A stretch of DNA of 9,598 nucleotides from an uncultured Pseudoflavonifractor sp. (GTDB lineage Bacteria > Bacillota > Clostridia > Oscillospirales > Oscillospiraceae): contig CANOHR010000028.1 in the NCBI GenBank assembly GCA_947565875.1, positions 1 through 9,598 of the forward strand, written 5' to 3'. The position numbers were made by a program, and so were the translations under genes. How positions within the stretch are numbered: position 1 is the first letter of the stretch; every line of letters starts with the position of its first letter. Shown here one piece after another: positions 1 through 6,910 of the stretch. Below the pieces are notes generated by a model, which was not told where the DNA came from, did not search any database, and saw only the letters and a list, made by a program, of their open reading frames with translations.

Positions 1-54
1 AGCGCCACCTTGCCAAGGTGGAGGTAGCGAGTTCGAGCCTCGTTGCCCGCTCCA
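1..54 (+). tRNA. tRNA-Gly (anticodon GCC), 3' part, truncated by the window start
   Basis: The window opens inside a tRNA gene. The anticodon arm is complete: stem CCACC (5-9), seven-base loop TTGCCAA (10-16) with anticodon GCC, stem GGTGG (17-21). A short variable region follows, then the T arm GCGAG-TTCGAGC-CTCGT (27-43) with the conserved TTCGA loop. The 3' acceptor strand TGCCCGC is followed by discriminator T and an encoded CCA (52-54). The acceptor 5' strand and most of the D arm lie outside the window. GCC decodes GGC and GGU glycine codons. Its own terminator follows directly. Confidence 0.93.
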
Positions 55-124
55 AAAAACGCAGTACCTGAAAAAGGGTACTGCGTTTTTTAATAAGTAT
101 GACAGAACTCGCTGCCTCCACCTC
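41..124 (+). repeat. Direct repeat copy A: tRNA-Gly tail, terminator and flank
   Basis: This 84-base stretch recurs at 254-337 with one mismatch (A120 against G333), an offset of 213 bases. It begins in the 3' strand of the tRNA T stem, takes in the acceptor strand, CCA and the terminator hairpin, and continues about 30 bases into the flank. The flank also forms an inverted repeat, CTCGCTGCCTC (108-118) against GAGGGAGCGAG (135-145), matching at 10 of 11 positions. Confidence 0.9.
55..92 (+). terminator. Rho-independent terminator of tRNA-Gly
   Basis: The hairpin has the arm CGCAGTACC (60-68), a short A-rich loop and the arm GGTACTGCG (77-85), then six T residues (86-91). A matching A run lies on the 5' side, so it could also work from the minus strand. 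It lies directly behind the tRNA CCA end. Confidence 0.9.
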
Positions 125-253
125 ATTTTGATCTGAGGGAGCGAGATATGGGGCCCCACAAAGCCAAAGGCTTTGTGGGGAGAGAAGCCGCGGCGGAGTG
201 AGTGAGCGCTGCCGCTTGCGGCGGGGCGAAGGATACGCAGCCTGCGGCGACGA
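125..253. other. GC-rich spacer with a 12-base-pair hairpin between the two direct repeats
   Basis: No convincing reading frame is seen. CCCCACAAAGCC (154-165) and GGCTTTGTGGGG (169-180) form a perfect 12-base-pair stem with an AAA loop and no following T run, so it is not a clear terminator. The rest (181-253) is rich in GCCGC and GCGGC steps that can pair with one another. The stretch resembles a palindromic intergenic element rather than a gene, but its family was not identified. Confidence 0.6.
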
Positions 254-337
254 CGTTGCCCGCTCCAAAAAACGCAGTACCTGAAAAAGGGTACTGCGTT
301 TTTTAATAAGTATGACAGAACTCGCTGCCTCCGCCTC
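254..337 (+). repeat. Direct repeat copy B: orphan tRNA-Gly tail plus terminator
   Basis: This is the second copy of the 84-base repeat (83 of 84 bases identical to 41-124). Its first 14 bases, CGTTGCCCGCTCCA, equal the 3' end of the tRNA-Gly, but no tRNA body precedes them, so it is a remnant and not a functional tRNA. The end of the copy runs into another small hairpin, CCGCCT (331-336) with AGGCGG (341-346), just behind the azlD stop codon. Confidence 0.88.
268..305. terminator. Bidirectional terminator, second copy, behind azlCD
   Basis: The hairpin is identical to 55-92: CGCAGTACC and GGTACTGCG arms flanked by A and T runs on either side. Read on the minus strand it lies about 50 bases beyond the azlD stop codon and ends in a T run, so it can end the azlCD transcript. 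Confidence 0.8.
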
Positions 338-355
338 TTAAGGCGGGGAGGAGGA

Positions 356-682
356 TCAGACAAACACCGCCTGCACCAATATCATGTATAAGATCGTGCC
401 GCCAAAGATGGAAAGAAGGGTGTTGTGCTTCCACTTATGAAGCCCTATTACCGCTGCAGCGGCAATAAGTTGGGGAAGCCAGGCGGGAGGGACCGAAAAG
501 TTTAGCCCTCGAAGACAGTAGACCACCAGCATAGCCATCACCGCCGGGGGAAGGACCCGGCCCAGGTAGAGGATGGTTTTGGGAGGCGGCTTTCCCCGGT
601 CAAAGAGAAGAAAGGGAAGGGCCCGTGTAAAAAGGGTGACCGTTCCCATTACGGCAATAAAGGCCAAAGGATAGAGCCTCAT
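356..682 (-). CDS. azlD: AzlD family branched-chain amino acid transport protein
   Basis: This encodes a 108-residue, very hydrophobic protein with about four predicted membrane segments (roughly residues 3-24, 40-60, 66-82 and 88-107), the usual size and layout of AzlD. The near-N-terminal TxxTRxLPF-type segment (TLFTRALPFLLF, residues 16-27) and the central PPAVMAML segment fit the family. In the known family, the small AzlD subunit works with AzlC in the cytoplasmic membrane to export branched-chain amino acids and analogues such as azaleucine. Here it follows azlC with an ATGA overlap (its ATG overlaps the azlC TGA at 679-682), which suggests coupled translation of two subunits. It ends in TGA at 356-358 and a hairpin terminator follows at 268-305. 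Substrate specificity cannot be read from the sequence. Confidence 0.9.
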   Translation of the reverse strand: MRLYPLAFIAVMGTVTLFTRALPFLLFDRGKPPPKTILYLGRVLPPAVMAMLVVYCLRGLNFSVPPAWLPQLIAAAAVIGLHKWKHNTLLSIFGGTILYMILVQAVFV

Positions 683-1374
683 ACCACCGCCTCCTTTTTA
701 TCCAGCTTGGAGCGGAGGGCCAGAAGGGACAAGATCATAAGGACCAATGCGGGAATGAGAAACCGGTCCGGGCCAAAGAGAAGCAGGGATACAAGAGCCG
801 CCCCCGCCCCCAGAAGGGCGGAGGGGCGGTTTTTCCTTTCCTCCCACTGGCCCAGGGCAATGACCAGGAAGAGGGCTGTCATGGCAAAGTCGGCTCCCTG
901 GGTGTTGAGGGAAAGGGCGGCCCCCAGCAGTCCCCCCAAAACGGAGCCCGCTACCCAGTAGAACTGGTTCAGGAGGGAAACGGCCAGGTAGTAGTCCTGA
1001 GGGGCTATCCCCTGGGGGATCTGTCCCGAGGAGAGAATGGCGTAGGTCTCGTCAGGAAGGGAAAAGATGAGATAGGGCTTTCTTCGCCCGGTATCCCGGT
1101 ATTTTCCCAGCATGGACAATCCGTAGACCAGGTGGCGGAAATTGATAATGAGGGTCATGGCTGCCACCTGGGGCAGGGGCGCCATGGCGGAGAGTAATTC
1201 CACACCCATAAACTGGGCGGAACCGGCATAGACCAGGAGAGACATGAGGCAGGACCAAAACGCGTTGTACCCGGCGGAGTTCATGAGAAGGCCGAAGGCA
1301 ATGCCCAGGGGGACAAAACCAAAAAGTACCGGTAAGGTGACGGGAAAAGCGGCGGAAAGGGCCTTGCGGTTCAT
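679..1374 (-). CDS. azlC: AzlC family branched-chain amino acid transporter, large subunit
   Basis: This encodes a 231-residue multi-pass membrane protein of AzlC type. Family signatures are LFGFVPLGIAFGLLM (residues 17-31), YAGSAQF (49-55), NFRHLVYGLS (78-87) and the PDETYAIL segment (107-114). AzlC with AzlD forms an exporter for branched-chain amino acids; azlC was named for azaleucine resistance in Bacillus subtilis. The frame stays open to 1434, but the ATG at 1374 is preferred. It has AAAGGAGG eight bases upstream, and the predicted promoter (1406-1434) overlaps the longer start, so the longer form would not be fully transcribed. The gene is first in a two-gene operon with azlD and is divergent from the lipid kinase gene. 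No Lrp-type regulator gene lies in the window. Confidence 0.92.
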   Translation of the reverse strand: MNRKALSAAFPVTLPVLFGFVPLGIAFGLLMNSAGYNAFWSCLMSLLVYAGSAQFMGVELLSAMAPLPQVAAMTLIINFRHLVYGLSMLGKYRDTGRRKPYLIFSLPDETYAILSSGQIPQGIAPQDYYLAVSLLNQFYWVAGSVLGGLLGAALSLNTQGADFAMTALFLVIALGQWEERKNRPSALLGAGAALVSLLLFGPDRFLIPALVLMILSLLALRSKLDKKEAVV

Positions 1375-1405
1375 AAGGGACCCTCCTTTGGGAGAAGTTT
1401 GGGCC

Positions 1406-1434
1406 ATTATACTACGCGGCCCCTCAAAAGGCAA
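1406..1434 (-). promoter_or_regulatory. Sigma-A type promoter of azlCD
   Basis: Read on the minus strand: -35 TTGCCT (1434-1429), a 17-base spacer, and a perfect -10 TATAAT (1411-1406). The expected start near 1399 leaves a leader of about 25 bases that contains the ribosome site AAAGGAGG. Confidence 0.8.
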
Positions 1435-1445
1435 GGCTTCCCTTT
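1427..1445. promoter_or_regulatory. Candidate operator: 19-base palindrome between divergent promoters
   Basis: AAAGGCAAGGCTTCCCTTT is a palindrome matching at 8 of 9 base pairs around a central G (1436); the only mismatch is at 1432 and 1440. It covers the -35 hexamers of both the azlC promoter (1429-1434) and the lipid kinase promoter (1438-1443). A dimeric regulator bound here could control both genes. No cognate regulator is identifiable, so this is inference from symmetry and position. Confidence 0.45.
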
Positions 1446-1466
1446 ACGGGGGAAAAGGGGTATAAT
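1438..1466 (+). promoter_or_regulatory. Promoter of the lipid kinase gene
   Basis: A perfect -10 TATAAT (1461-1466) follows a weak -35 TTCCCT (1438-1443) at 17 bases. The predicted start near 1473 leaves a leader of about 26 bases with the ribosome site CGGAGGT (1486-1492). The -35 box is only three bases from that of the divergent azlC promoter. Confidence 0.6.
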
Positions 1467-1498
1467 ACTTCCGAGAATATTTGCCCGGAGGTCACGCC

Positions 1499-2395
1499 AT
1501 GGAGAAGCTGCTTTTCATTTATAACCCACATGCCGGCCGGGGGCAGGTCCGGGGAAAGCTGGGGGGAATCCTGAACGCCTTTACCAAGGCGGGATGTCTT
1601 GTTACCGTCTACCCCACCCAGGGACCCGGAGACGCCTCCAGGGCGGCCCGGGAGCTAGCGCCCCAGTTTGACCGGGTGGCCTGCTCCGGGGGGGACGGCA
1701 CCCTTCACGAGGTGGTGGCGGGGCTCATGGAGTTGCCCGAAGGCTCCCGCCCCCCGGTGGGCTACCTTCCTGCCGGGACCACCAACGACTATGCCCGGAA
1801 CCTGAATCTTCCCAAGCGGATGGAGGAGATGGCCGCCCTGGCTGCCTCCGGGGAACCCCGGAGCGTTGATATCGGACGGCTGGGGGAAAGCTGGTTTATC
1901 TATGTGGCCGCCTTCGGCCTTTTTACCGATGTGGCTTACAATACCCCCCAGCAGTTCAAAAACGCCTTTGGACATTTGGCCTATGTGCTGAAGGGGGCCT
2001 CCGAGCTGGGCAGCCTGAAGGGTTACCCCCTTCGGGTGGAGCATGACGGAGGGGCCCTGGAGGGGGAATACCTCTACGGCATGGTAAGCAACACCGTCTC
2101 GGTGGGGGGGATCCTGGGGCTTCCCAGCGATGAGGTGGTGCTGGACGATGGCCTTCTGGAACTGGTGCTGGTGGAAAAGCCCAAGACGGTGGCGCAGCTC
2201 AACTCCGTCATTCTGGCGCTTGCCAAGCAGGAGTATACCGCTGAGAGCGGGGTGGTGGGGCTCCATTCCTCCCGGTACCGCATCACCTGTGAAGAGGCCG
2301 TCCCCTTTACCCTGGACGGGGAGTTCGGCGGCGAGCATACCGAAGCGGAGATCGCCGCTGTCAACACCCCTGTGCGTATTGTGTGTGGAGATTGA
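1499..2395 (+). CDS. Diacylglycerol kinase-family lipid kinase (YegS/BmrU/DgkB type)
   Basis: This encodes 298 residues, the normal length for the soluble YegS/DgkB lipid kinase family. Visible motifs are the N-terminal NPHAGRG loop (residues 9-15), the nucleotide-binding SGGDGTLHEV motif (63-72), PAGTTNDYARNL (91-102), and a C-terminal DDGLLELVLV strand and FTLDGE motif typical of the second domain. Such enzymes phosphorylate diacylglycerol or related lipids with ATP at the inner membrane face, recycling lipid into phospholipid synthesis; the exact substrate here is unknown. The ATG at 1499 is chosen because GGAGG lies seven bases upstream (1487-1491). A TTG at 1481 in the same frame lacks such a site and lies only about 8 bases from the expected transcript start. 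The gene stands 76 bases before mnmG and might share a transcript with it. Confidence 0.92.
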   Translation: MEKLLFIYNPHAGRGQVRGKLGGILNAFTKAGCLVTVYPTQGPGDASRAARELAPQFDRVACSGGDGTLHEVVAGLMELPEGSRPPVGYLPAGTTNDYARNLNLPKRMEEMAALAASGEPRSVDIGRLGESWFIYVAAFGLFTDVAYNTPQQFKNAFGHLAYVLKGASELGSLKGYPLRVEHDGGALEGEYLYGMVSNTVSVGGILGLPSDEVVLDDGLLELVLVEKPKTVAQLNSVILALAKQEYTAESGVVGLHSSRYRITCEEAVPFTLDGEFGGEHTEAEIAAVNTPVRIVCGD

Positions 2396-2399
2396 TCCT

Positions 2400-2425
2400 G
2401 TAGGGGAGGCTCTTGCCTCTCCCCC
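2400..2425. repeat. Short GTAGGGG-type hairpin between the lipid kinase gene and mnmG
   Basis: GGGGAGGC and GCCTC-T-CCC (2403-2423) form an eight-base-pair stem with one bulge and a TCTT loop. It begins with the same GATCCTGTAGGGG string (2394-2406) found at the end of the MntP-like gene (8144-8156). No T run follows, so termination is doubtful and read-through into mnmG is possible. Confidence 0.5.
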
Positions 2426-2471
2426 ATGGTTAAATTGAAGCTGCCAATGCTTGAGGAAAGGAGGAAACAGA

Positions 2472-4292
2472 ATGGATTATACGGCAGGCCAATATGATAT
2501 CGCCGTCATCGGGGCGGGGCACGCGGGCGTTGAGGCCGCTCTGGCCGCGGCCCGGCTGGGCCTGCGAACCCTCTGTTTCACCGTAAACCTGGACGCGGTG
2601 GGCAATATGCCCTGCAATCCTGCCATCGGCGGCACCGGCAAGGGACACCTGGTCCGGGAGATCGACGCTCTGGGAGGCGAGATGGGAAGGGCGGCGGACA
2701 AAGCCTGTGTCCAGTACCGGGTCCTCAATAAGGGAAAAGGTCCCGCTGTCTGGTCCCTCCGGGCCCAGGCAGACCGAAGGCGGTATCAGGAGATCATGAA
2801 GCACACCCTGGAAAAGCAGGAAAACCTGTGGGTAAAGCAGGGAGAGATCACTGACATTTTAGTCAATGAGGACGGCTCTGTCCGCGCTGTCCGTACCGGC
2901 CACGGGGCGGTATACGAGGTAAAGGCCGCCATTATCTGCACAGGGACCTACCTGGCGGGCCGGACCATTGTGGGTGAGGTAACAAGGGAAAGCGGCCCAG
3001 ACGGTCTGGCTGCGGCAGGAGAACTTTCTAAGAGCCTTTTATCTCTGGGCCTTACCCTCCGCCGCTTTAAGACAGGCACACCGCCCAGGGTAAACCGCCG
3101 GAGCGTGGATTTTTCCCAAATGGAACTTCAGGAGGGAGACGAGGCGCCCGTTCCCTTTTCCTTTTCTACAAAAGAGCCCCTGAAAAACCAGGCGGTATGC
3201 TACCTTACCTATACCACCGGGGAGACCCACCGGGTCATCCGGGAAAATCTGGACCGCTCCCCTCTCTTTTCCGGGGTCATCGAGGGGGTGGGGCCCCGGT
3301 ACTGTCCCTCCATTGAGGACAAGGTGGTCCGGTTTGCCGACAAGCCCCGGCACCAGCTTTTCATTGAGCCCATGGGGCTCCACACAGAGGAACTCTACAT
3401 TCAGGGCTTTTCCTCCTCCCTTCCCGAGGAGGTCCAGGTGGAAATGCTCCACACCATTCCCGGCTTGGAGCATGCTGAGATGACAAGGGCGGCCTACGCC
3501 ATCGAATACGACTGTGTGGACCCCACTGAACTGAAACCCACCCTGGAACACAAAAGGGTCCCCGGCCTATACGGGGCGGGGCAGTTCAACGGCTCCTCCG
3601 GCTATGAGGAGGCTGCTGCCCAGGGGTTGGTGGCGGGGATCAACGCCGCCCGGAAGCTGCTGGGCCTCTCCCCGCTGATCCTGCGCCGGGACCAGGGATA
3701 CATCGGGGTACTCATCGACGACCTGGTGACCAAGGGGACCAATGAACCATACCGGATGATGACCTCCCGGACGGAATACCGGCTTCTTCAGCGCCAGGAT
3801 AACGCCGACCGGCGGTTGAGCCATATCGGCCATGAAGTGGGGCTGGTGAGTGAGGAGGAGTATCGGCGGGTGCTGGACAAGTACGCCGCTGTGGACGCCG
3901 AGGTCAAACGGCTGGAACGGACGGGCTGTCCCGGCGGCCATTTGGCCGACCTGCTCCGCCGCCCGGAAAACACCTATGAGAGCCTTCGGGAGTTGGACCC
4001 TGGCCGCCCAGAACTTCCCGCCGCCGTCACCGAGGCGGTGGAGATCGAGATCAAGTACGCCGGGTATATCCGCCGCCAAGAAAAGCAGGTGGAGGAAATG
4101 AAGAAGCTGGAGAGCCGCCCCCTGCCGGGGGACCTGGACTATCTTTCCATGCAGGGCCTCCGGCTGGAGGCCCGCCAGAAGCTGGACAGGATCCGTCCGG
4201 AAAATCTGGGCCAGGCCAGCCGGGTCTCGGGGGTCAGCCCCGCCGACGTGGCGGCGCTGATGGTGTATCTGGAGAAGGGTGGTAAAGTATGA
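2472..4292 (+). CDS. mnmG: tRNA uridine-5-carboxymethylaminomethyl modification enzyme MnmG (GidA)
   Basis: This 606-residue FAD enzyme is close to the family's usual length of about 630. With MnmE (not in this window) it installs the carboxymethylaminomethyl group on uridine 34 of several tRNAs, using methylenetetrahydrofolate, NADH and glycine or ammonium. Visible motifs are the FAD-binding GAGHAGVEAALAAARLG (residues 14-30), PCNPAIGGTGKGH beginning at 47 with the first conserved Cys48, GPRYCPSIEDKVVRF with the second conserved Cys278, the GQFNGSSGYEEAAAQG signature, and SRTEYRLLQRQDNADRRL. The helical C-terminal domain is present. ATG 2472 is chosen for its ideal AAAGGAGG (2457-2464) seven bases upstream; a TTG at 2451 in frame lies before that site. 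The stop overlaps the mnmA start (ATGA, 4289-4292), so translation is probably coupled. Confidence 0.97.
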   Translation: MDYTAGQYDIAVIGAGHAGVEAALAAARLGLRTLCFTVNLDAVGNMPCNPAIGGTGKGHLVREIDALGGEMGRAADKACVQYRVLNKGKGPAVWSLRAQADRRRYQEIMKHTLEKQENLWVKQGEITDILVNEDGSVRAVRTGHGAVYEVKAAIICTGTYLAGRTIVGEVTRESGPDGLAAAGELSKSLLSLGLTLRRFKTGTPPRVNRRSVDFSQMELQEGDEAPVPFSFSTKEPLKNQAVCYLTYTTGETHRVIRENLDRSPLFSGVIEGVGPRYCPSIEDKVVRFADKPRHQLFIEPMGLHTEELYIQGFSSSLPEEVQVEMLHTIPGLEHAEMTRAAYAIEYDCVDPTELKPTLEHKRVPGLYGAGQFNGSSGYEEAAAQGLVAGINAARKLLGLSPLILRRDQGYIGVLIDDLVTKGTNEPYRMMTSRTEYRLLQRQDNADRRLSHIGHEVGLVSEEEYRRVLDKYAAVDAEVKRLERTGCPGGHLADLLRRPENTYESLRELDPGRPELPAAVTEAVEIEIKYAGYIRRQEKQVEEMKKLESRPLPGDLDYLSMQGLRLEARQKLDRIRPENLGQASRVSGVSPADVAALMVYLEKGGKV

Positions 4293-5377
4293 AGCCCAAG
4301 GTGGTGCTGGGCCTCTCTGGAGGAGTGGATTCCGCCCTGTGTGCCCGGTTGCTGATGGAGGACTATGCCGTCATTGCCCTCTATCTTTCCATCGGCCCGG
4401 ACTCCGCCGGGGAAGAGGACGCCCGCCGGGTGGCGGGGGAACTGGGGATCCCCTTCCATGTCATGGATATCTCCCGGGCTTTGGAGGAGCATGTGAAGAC
4501 GCCCTTTGCTGCCGACTATCTTTCAGGCCGCACCCCCCTGCCCTGCGCCCGGTGTAATCCCCTGGTCAAGTTTCCTGCCCTCCTGGCCCTGGCGGAGGCG
4601 GAGGGAGCGGACCATATCGCTACGGGCCACTATGCCCGGACGGGCCGGGGGAAGGATGGCCGTACTTTTCTTCTGAAGGGTCTGCCCGCCAATGACCAGT
4701 CCTATATGCTCGCCCGGCTGCCGCAGGAAATACTACAGATGGTAATATTCCCTCTGGGTGATTACGATAAGTCTATGGTTCGGGAGAGGGCGGAGGCTCT
4801 TGGCCTTCCTGTTGCCCACAAGCCAGACAGCATGGAGATCTGCTTTATCCCCGACGACGACTATGGGAAATGGTTGGAGGCCCGGGGCCAGGGTTGCCCT
4901 CCGGGAGATTTTATTGCGCCGGACGGCGCCCTTCTGGGCCGGCACAAGGGGATCCACCGCTACACGCTGGGGCAGGGCCGGGGGTTGGGAGTCTCCGGTC
5001 CCCACCGATATTACGTTTCCGACATAGACCCGGAAAGCAACACCGTCACCCTCTCCGACGGCTCCGACCTTTTTCGGGAGGAGGTTTTCTGCGTGGAGCC
5101 CAACTGGATCTCCGTTTCCGGCCTGGAGGGACCTATGGAGGTCACCGCCCGGTTCCGCCACGCCAGGACCGAGACGGCCTGCACCATTTCCCCCGTGGAG
5201 GGGGGCGTTCTGGTAAAGGCCCATACCCCCGTCCGGGCCCCCACTCCGGGGCAGCTGGCGGTATTCTACGACGGGGACATGGTGGTGGGAAGCGGGTGGA
5301 TCGGGAGATTAAAATTTAGCGGTGAGTGCAGGCGGGCCGGTTTAGAACCGGCCCCTACGAAGGCGGGCAATGCGTAG
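4289..5377 (+). CDS. mnmA: tRNA-specific 2-thiouridylase MnmA, with a repeat-encoded C-terminal tail
   Basis: This encodes 362 residues. MnmA activates uridine 34 of Lys, Glu and Gln tRNAs with ATP and thiolates position 2, acting on the same base as MnmG. Visible motifs are the PP-loop SGGVDS (residues 10-15), PCARCN (85-90) with Cys86 and Cys89, TGHYAR, PANDQSYML, MEICFIPDDDYG with the second catalytic cysteine Cys185, and GQGRGLGVSGPHRYYV. The C-terminal beta-barrel ends at the usual VFYDGD-SGWI segment (to about residue 338). From about residue 340 the reading frame runs into the composite repeat at 5306-5488, which adds roughly 23 unusual residues and supplies the TAG stop. The first active-site motif is CxxC rather than the DxxC of Escherichia coli. 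The ATG overlaps the mnmG stop; a GGAGAAGGG stretch upstream (4271-4279) is the likely ribosome site. Confidence 0.95.
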   Translation: MKPKVVLGLSGGVDSALCARLLMEDYAVIALYLSIGPDSAGEEDARRVAGELGIPFHVMDISRALEEHVKTPFAADYLSGRTPLPCARCNPLVKFPALLALAEAEGADHIATGHYARTGRGKDGRTFLLKGLPANDQSYMLARLPQEILQMVIFPLGDYDKSMVRERAEALGLPVAHKPDSMEICFIPDDDYGKWLEARGQGCPPGDFIAPDGALLGRHKGIHRYTLGQGRGLGVSGPHRYYVSDIDPESNTVTLSDGSDLFREEVFCVEPNWISVSGLEGPMEVTARFRHARTETACTISPVEGGVLVKAHTPVRAPTPGQLAVFYDGDMVVGSGWIGRLKFSGECRRAGLEPAPTKAGNA

Positions 5378-5488
5378 GGGCGGGTTCCATCGGACAACCG
5401 TTAGCGGCTTTGCCGCTTTACGGGTGTCACATAGCCGTAGGGGTAAACCCGTCCGCCCAGGGATGGAATCACCTATAAATTTTCATTT
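5306..5488. repeat. Composite intergenic repeat 1 with 13-base terminal inverted repeats
   Basis: The ends are AGATTAAAATTTA (5306-5318) and TAAATTTTCATTT (5476-5488), inverted repeats matching at 11 of 13 positions. Inside are a perfect nine-base-pair hairpin GGGCCGGTT-TAG-AACCGGCCC (5334-5354), a GTAGGGGCGGGTT segment (5374-5386), a hairpin AGCGGC-TTT-GCCGCT (5403-5417) and a GTAGGGGTAAACCCG segment (5438-5452). The left third matches, in inverted orientation, the right end of the composite repeat at 8168-8415, with 32 bases identical around the CGTAGGGG-to-GCCTGC segment. It has no gene. It overlaps the 3' end of mnmA and stops 15 bases before a terminator. It is MITE-like in form, but mobility is inference. 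Confidence 0.7.
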
Positions 5489-5503
5489 TCCTCCTCAAAA
5501 ACA

Positions 5504-5541
5504 CAGGGACAGGCCCGGAAGGCCTGTCCCTGCTGCTTTTT
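5504..5541. terminator. Bidirectional terminator between convergent mnmA and MATE genes
   Basis: CAGGGACAGGCC (5504-5515) and GGCCTGTCCCTG (5521-5532) form a perfect 12-base-pair stem with a five-base loop, followed by CTGCTTTTT on the plus strand. On the minus strand the hairpin is followed by TGTTTTTGAGG. The MATE stop codon (5540-5542) overlaps the T run, so the two transcripts meet at one terminator. Confidence 0.9.
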
Positions 5542-6910
5542 AACTGTGAAGCTGGTCTTCCCGCCGTTTCAGGATCCGGGGAAAGCGGCGGGCAAACATG
5601 CACCCAGTGGTCACCGCCGCGCAGATATCCGCCACCGGCTCGGCAAGCCATACAGCAAAAACCTGATCGTGAAAAAATAAAGGCAAAATAAAGATAAGGG
5701 GGATCAGCAGAATGATCTTTCGCAGCAAAGCCAGGAACAGGGAGATCTTGGCCTCCCCCAAAGCCACAAAGGTTTGCTGGCAGGAGGATTGAATGCCAAA
5801 CATAAAGATACCGGCAAAATAGACCCGCAGGGTCCGGGTGGCGACTTCTACCAACTCCGGCTTATCATTGAAAACGGCGATGAATACGCCGGGGAAAAGC
5901 TCTACCAAAGCCCAGATGATCACAGTAAAGGTGACGCAACTCAGGAAAAGCAGCCGAAACGCCTTTTTGACCCGGTCAAAGTTTCCGGCGCCAAAGTTGA
6001 AGCCGATAATGGGCTGGGCCCCCTGGGCCAGCCCATGGAGGGGCATGGTCCCTACCTGCATCACCGAGGAGGCAATGGTCATGGCCCCCACATAAGCGTC
6101 TCCGCCGTATTTCAGCAGGGAGGCGTTAAAGGAAATGCTCACCAGGCTTTCGGTGGACTGCATGATGAAGGGGGAGACCCCAATAGCCATTACCGGCAAA
6201 AGAACGGAGGCCTTCAGCCGCAGATGCCGGAGCCGGAGATGCAGAAGAGTCCGCTTGCTCACCAGGAAGAGGACGACCCACAGGGCGGAAAGGGACTGGG
6301 ACAAGATGGTGGCCAGCGCCGCGCCCTCCACCCCCATATGGAGCTTGACAATGAAGCAATAGTCCAGGAAAATATTGCATAGCGCTCCAATCACAACGGT
6401 GAGCATGGAAAAAAGGGCAAAGCCCTGGGTGGTAATAAAATTGTTGAGACCCAAAGAGAAAAGAACGGCTACCGTTCCCCATAGGTAGACCCGAAGATAG
6501 CTGCTGGCATAGGGCAAGGTATTTTCACTGGCCCCGAATAAAAGCAGCAGCGGCTCCCGAAAAAGCCGAAAAAGCGCGGTAGATACCACCGCCATTACCA
6601 GCAAAAGGGCGGTACACCCGCCCAGAATGGCCTCGGCTCCGTCAATGTCCTTTTCTCCCATACGAATGGCGGCCCGGGAGCCGCCTCCCATCCCTGCCAG
6701 AGAGGAAAGGGCGGAAACAAACATAATAATGGGAAAGCAGACTCCCAGGCCCGTCAGGGCCAGGTCGCCAACCTCTTCCATGTGGCCGATAAACGCCCGG
6801 TCTACAATATTATAAAGGGCGTTAATGATCTGGGCCGCCACGGCGGGAACGGCCAGCTTTATCATCAGATCGCCGATCGGGGCGGAGCCCAGCGCGTTTT
6901 TATCCTCCAT
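5540..6910 (-). CDS. MATE family multidrug/toxin efflux transporter (MepA-like)
   Basis: This encodes 456 residues with about twelve hydrophobic segments in two related halves, the normal size of a MATE transporter. N-terminal signatures include PIGDLMIKLAVPAVAAQIINAL, LYNIVDRAFIGH and the LTGLGVCFPIIMF segment, followed by GMGGGSRAAIRMGEKD. These fit the MepA-like branch of clostridial and staphylococcal transporters. The second half shows GTMPLHGLAQGAQPIIGFNFGAGN, the equivalent pore segment. MATE proteins expel cationic drugs or metabolites using sodium or proton gradients; the substrate here is unknown. The start ATG at 6910 shares one base with the stop of the upstream HD-domain gene (TGATG), with a GGAAGGGGAG stretch further upstream as likely ribosome site. 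So the two genes form an operon with coupled translation. Transcription ends in the terminator at 5504-5541. Confidence 0.94.
   Translation of the reverse strand: MEDKNALGSAPIGDLMIKLAVPAVAAQIINALYNIVDRAFIGHMEEVGDLALTGLGVCFPIIMFVSALSSLAGMGGGSRAAIRMGEKDIDGAEAILGGCTALLLVMAVVSTALFRLFREPLLLLFGASENTLPYASSYLRVYLWGTVAVLFSLGLNNFITTQGFALFSMLTVVIGALCNIFLDYCFIVKLHMGVEGAALATILSQSLSALWVVLFLVSKRTLLHLRLRHLRLKASVLLPVMAIGVSPFIMQSTESLVSISFNASLLKYGGDAYVGAMTIASSVMQVGTMPLHGLAQGAQPIIGFNFGAGNFDRVKKAFRLLFLSCVTFTVIIWALVELFPGVFIAVFNDKPELVEVATRTLRVYFAGIFMFGIQSSCQQTFVALGEAKISLFLALLRKIILLIPLIFILPLFFHDQVFAVWLAEPVADICAAVTTGCMFARRFPRILKRREDQLHS

Noticed and set aside
254..267. Second tRNA gene
   Set aside because: Only 14 bases of the 3' end are present with no anticodon or D arm upstream, so it is a remnant.
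1655..2338. 227-codon minus-strand frame opposite the lipid kinase gene
   Set aside because: It is a shadow of a GC-rich gene with recognised kinase motifs and has a His/Gly/Pro-rich composition.
2396..2471. Separate promoter for mnmG
   Set aside because: No -10/-35 pair with sensible spacing is visible; read-through from the lipid kinase gene remains possible.
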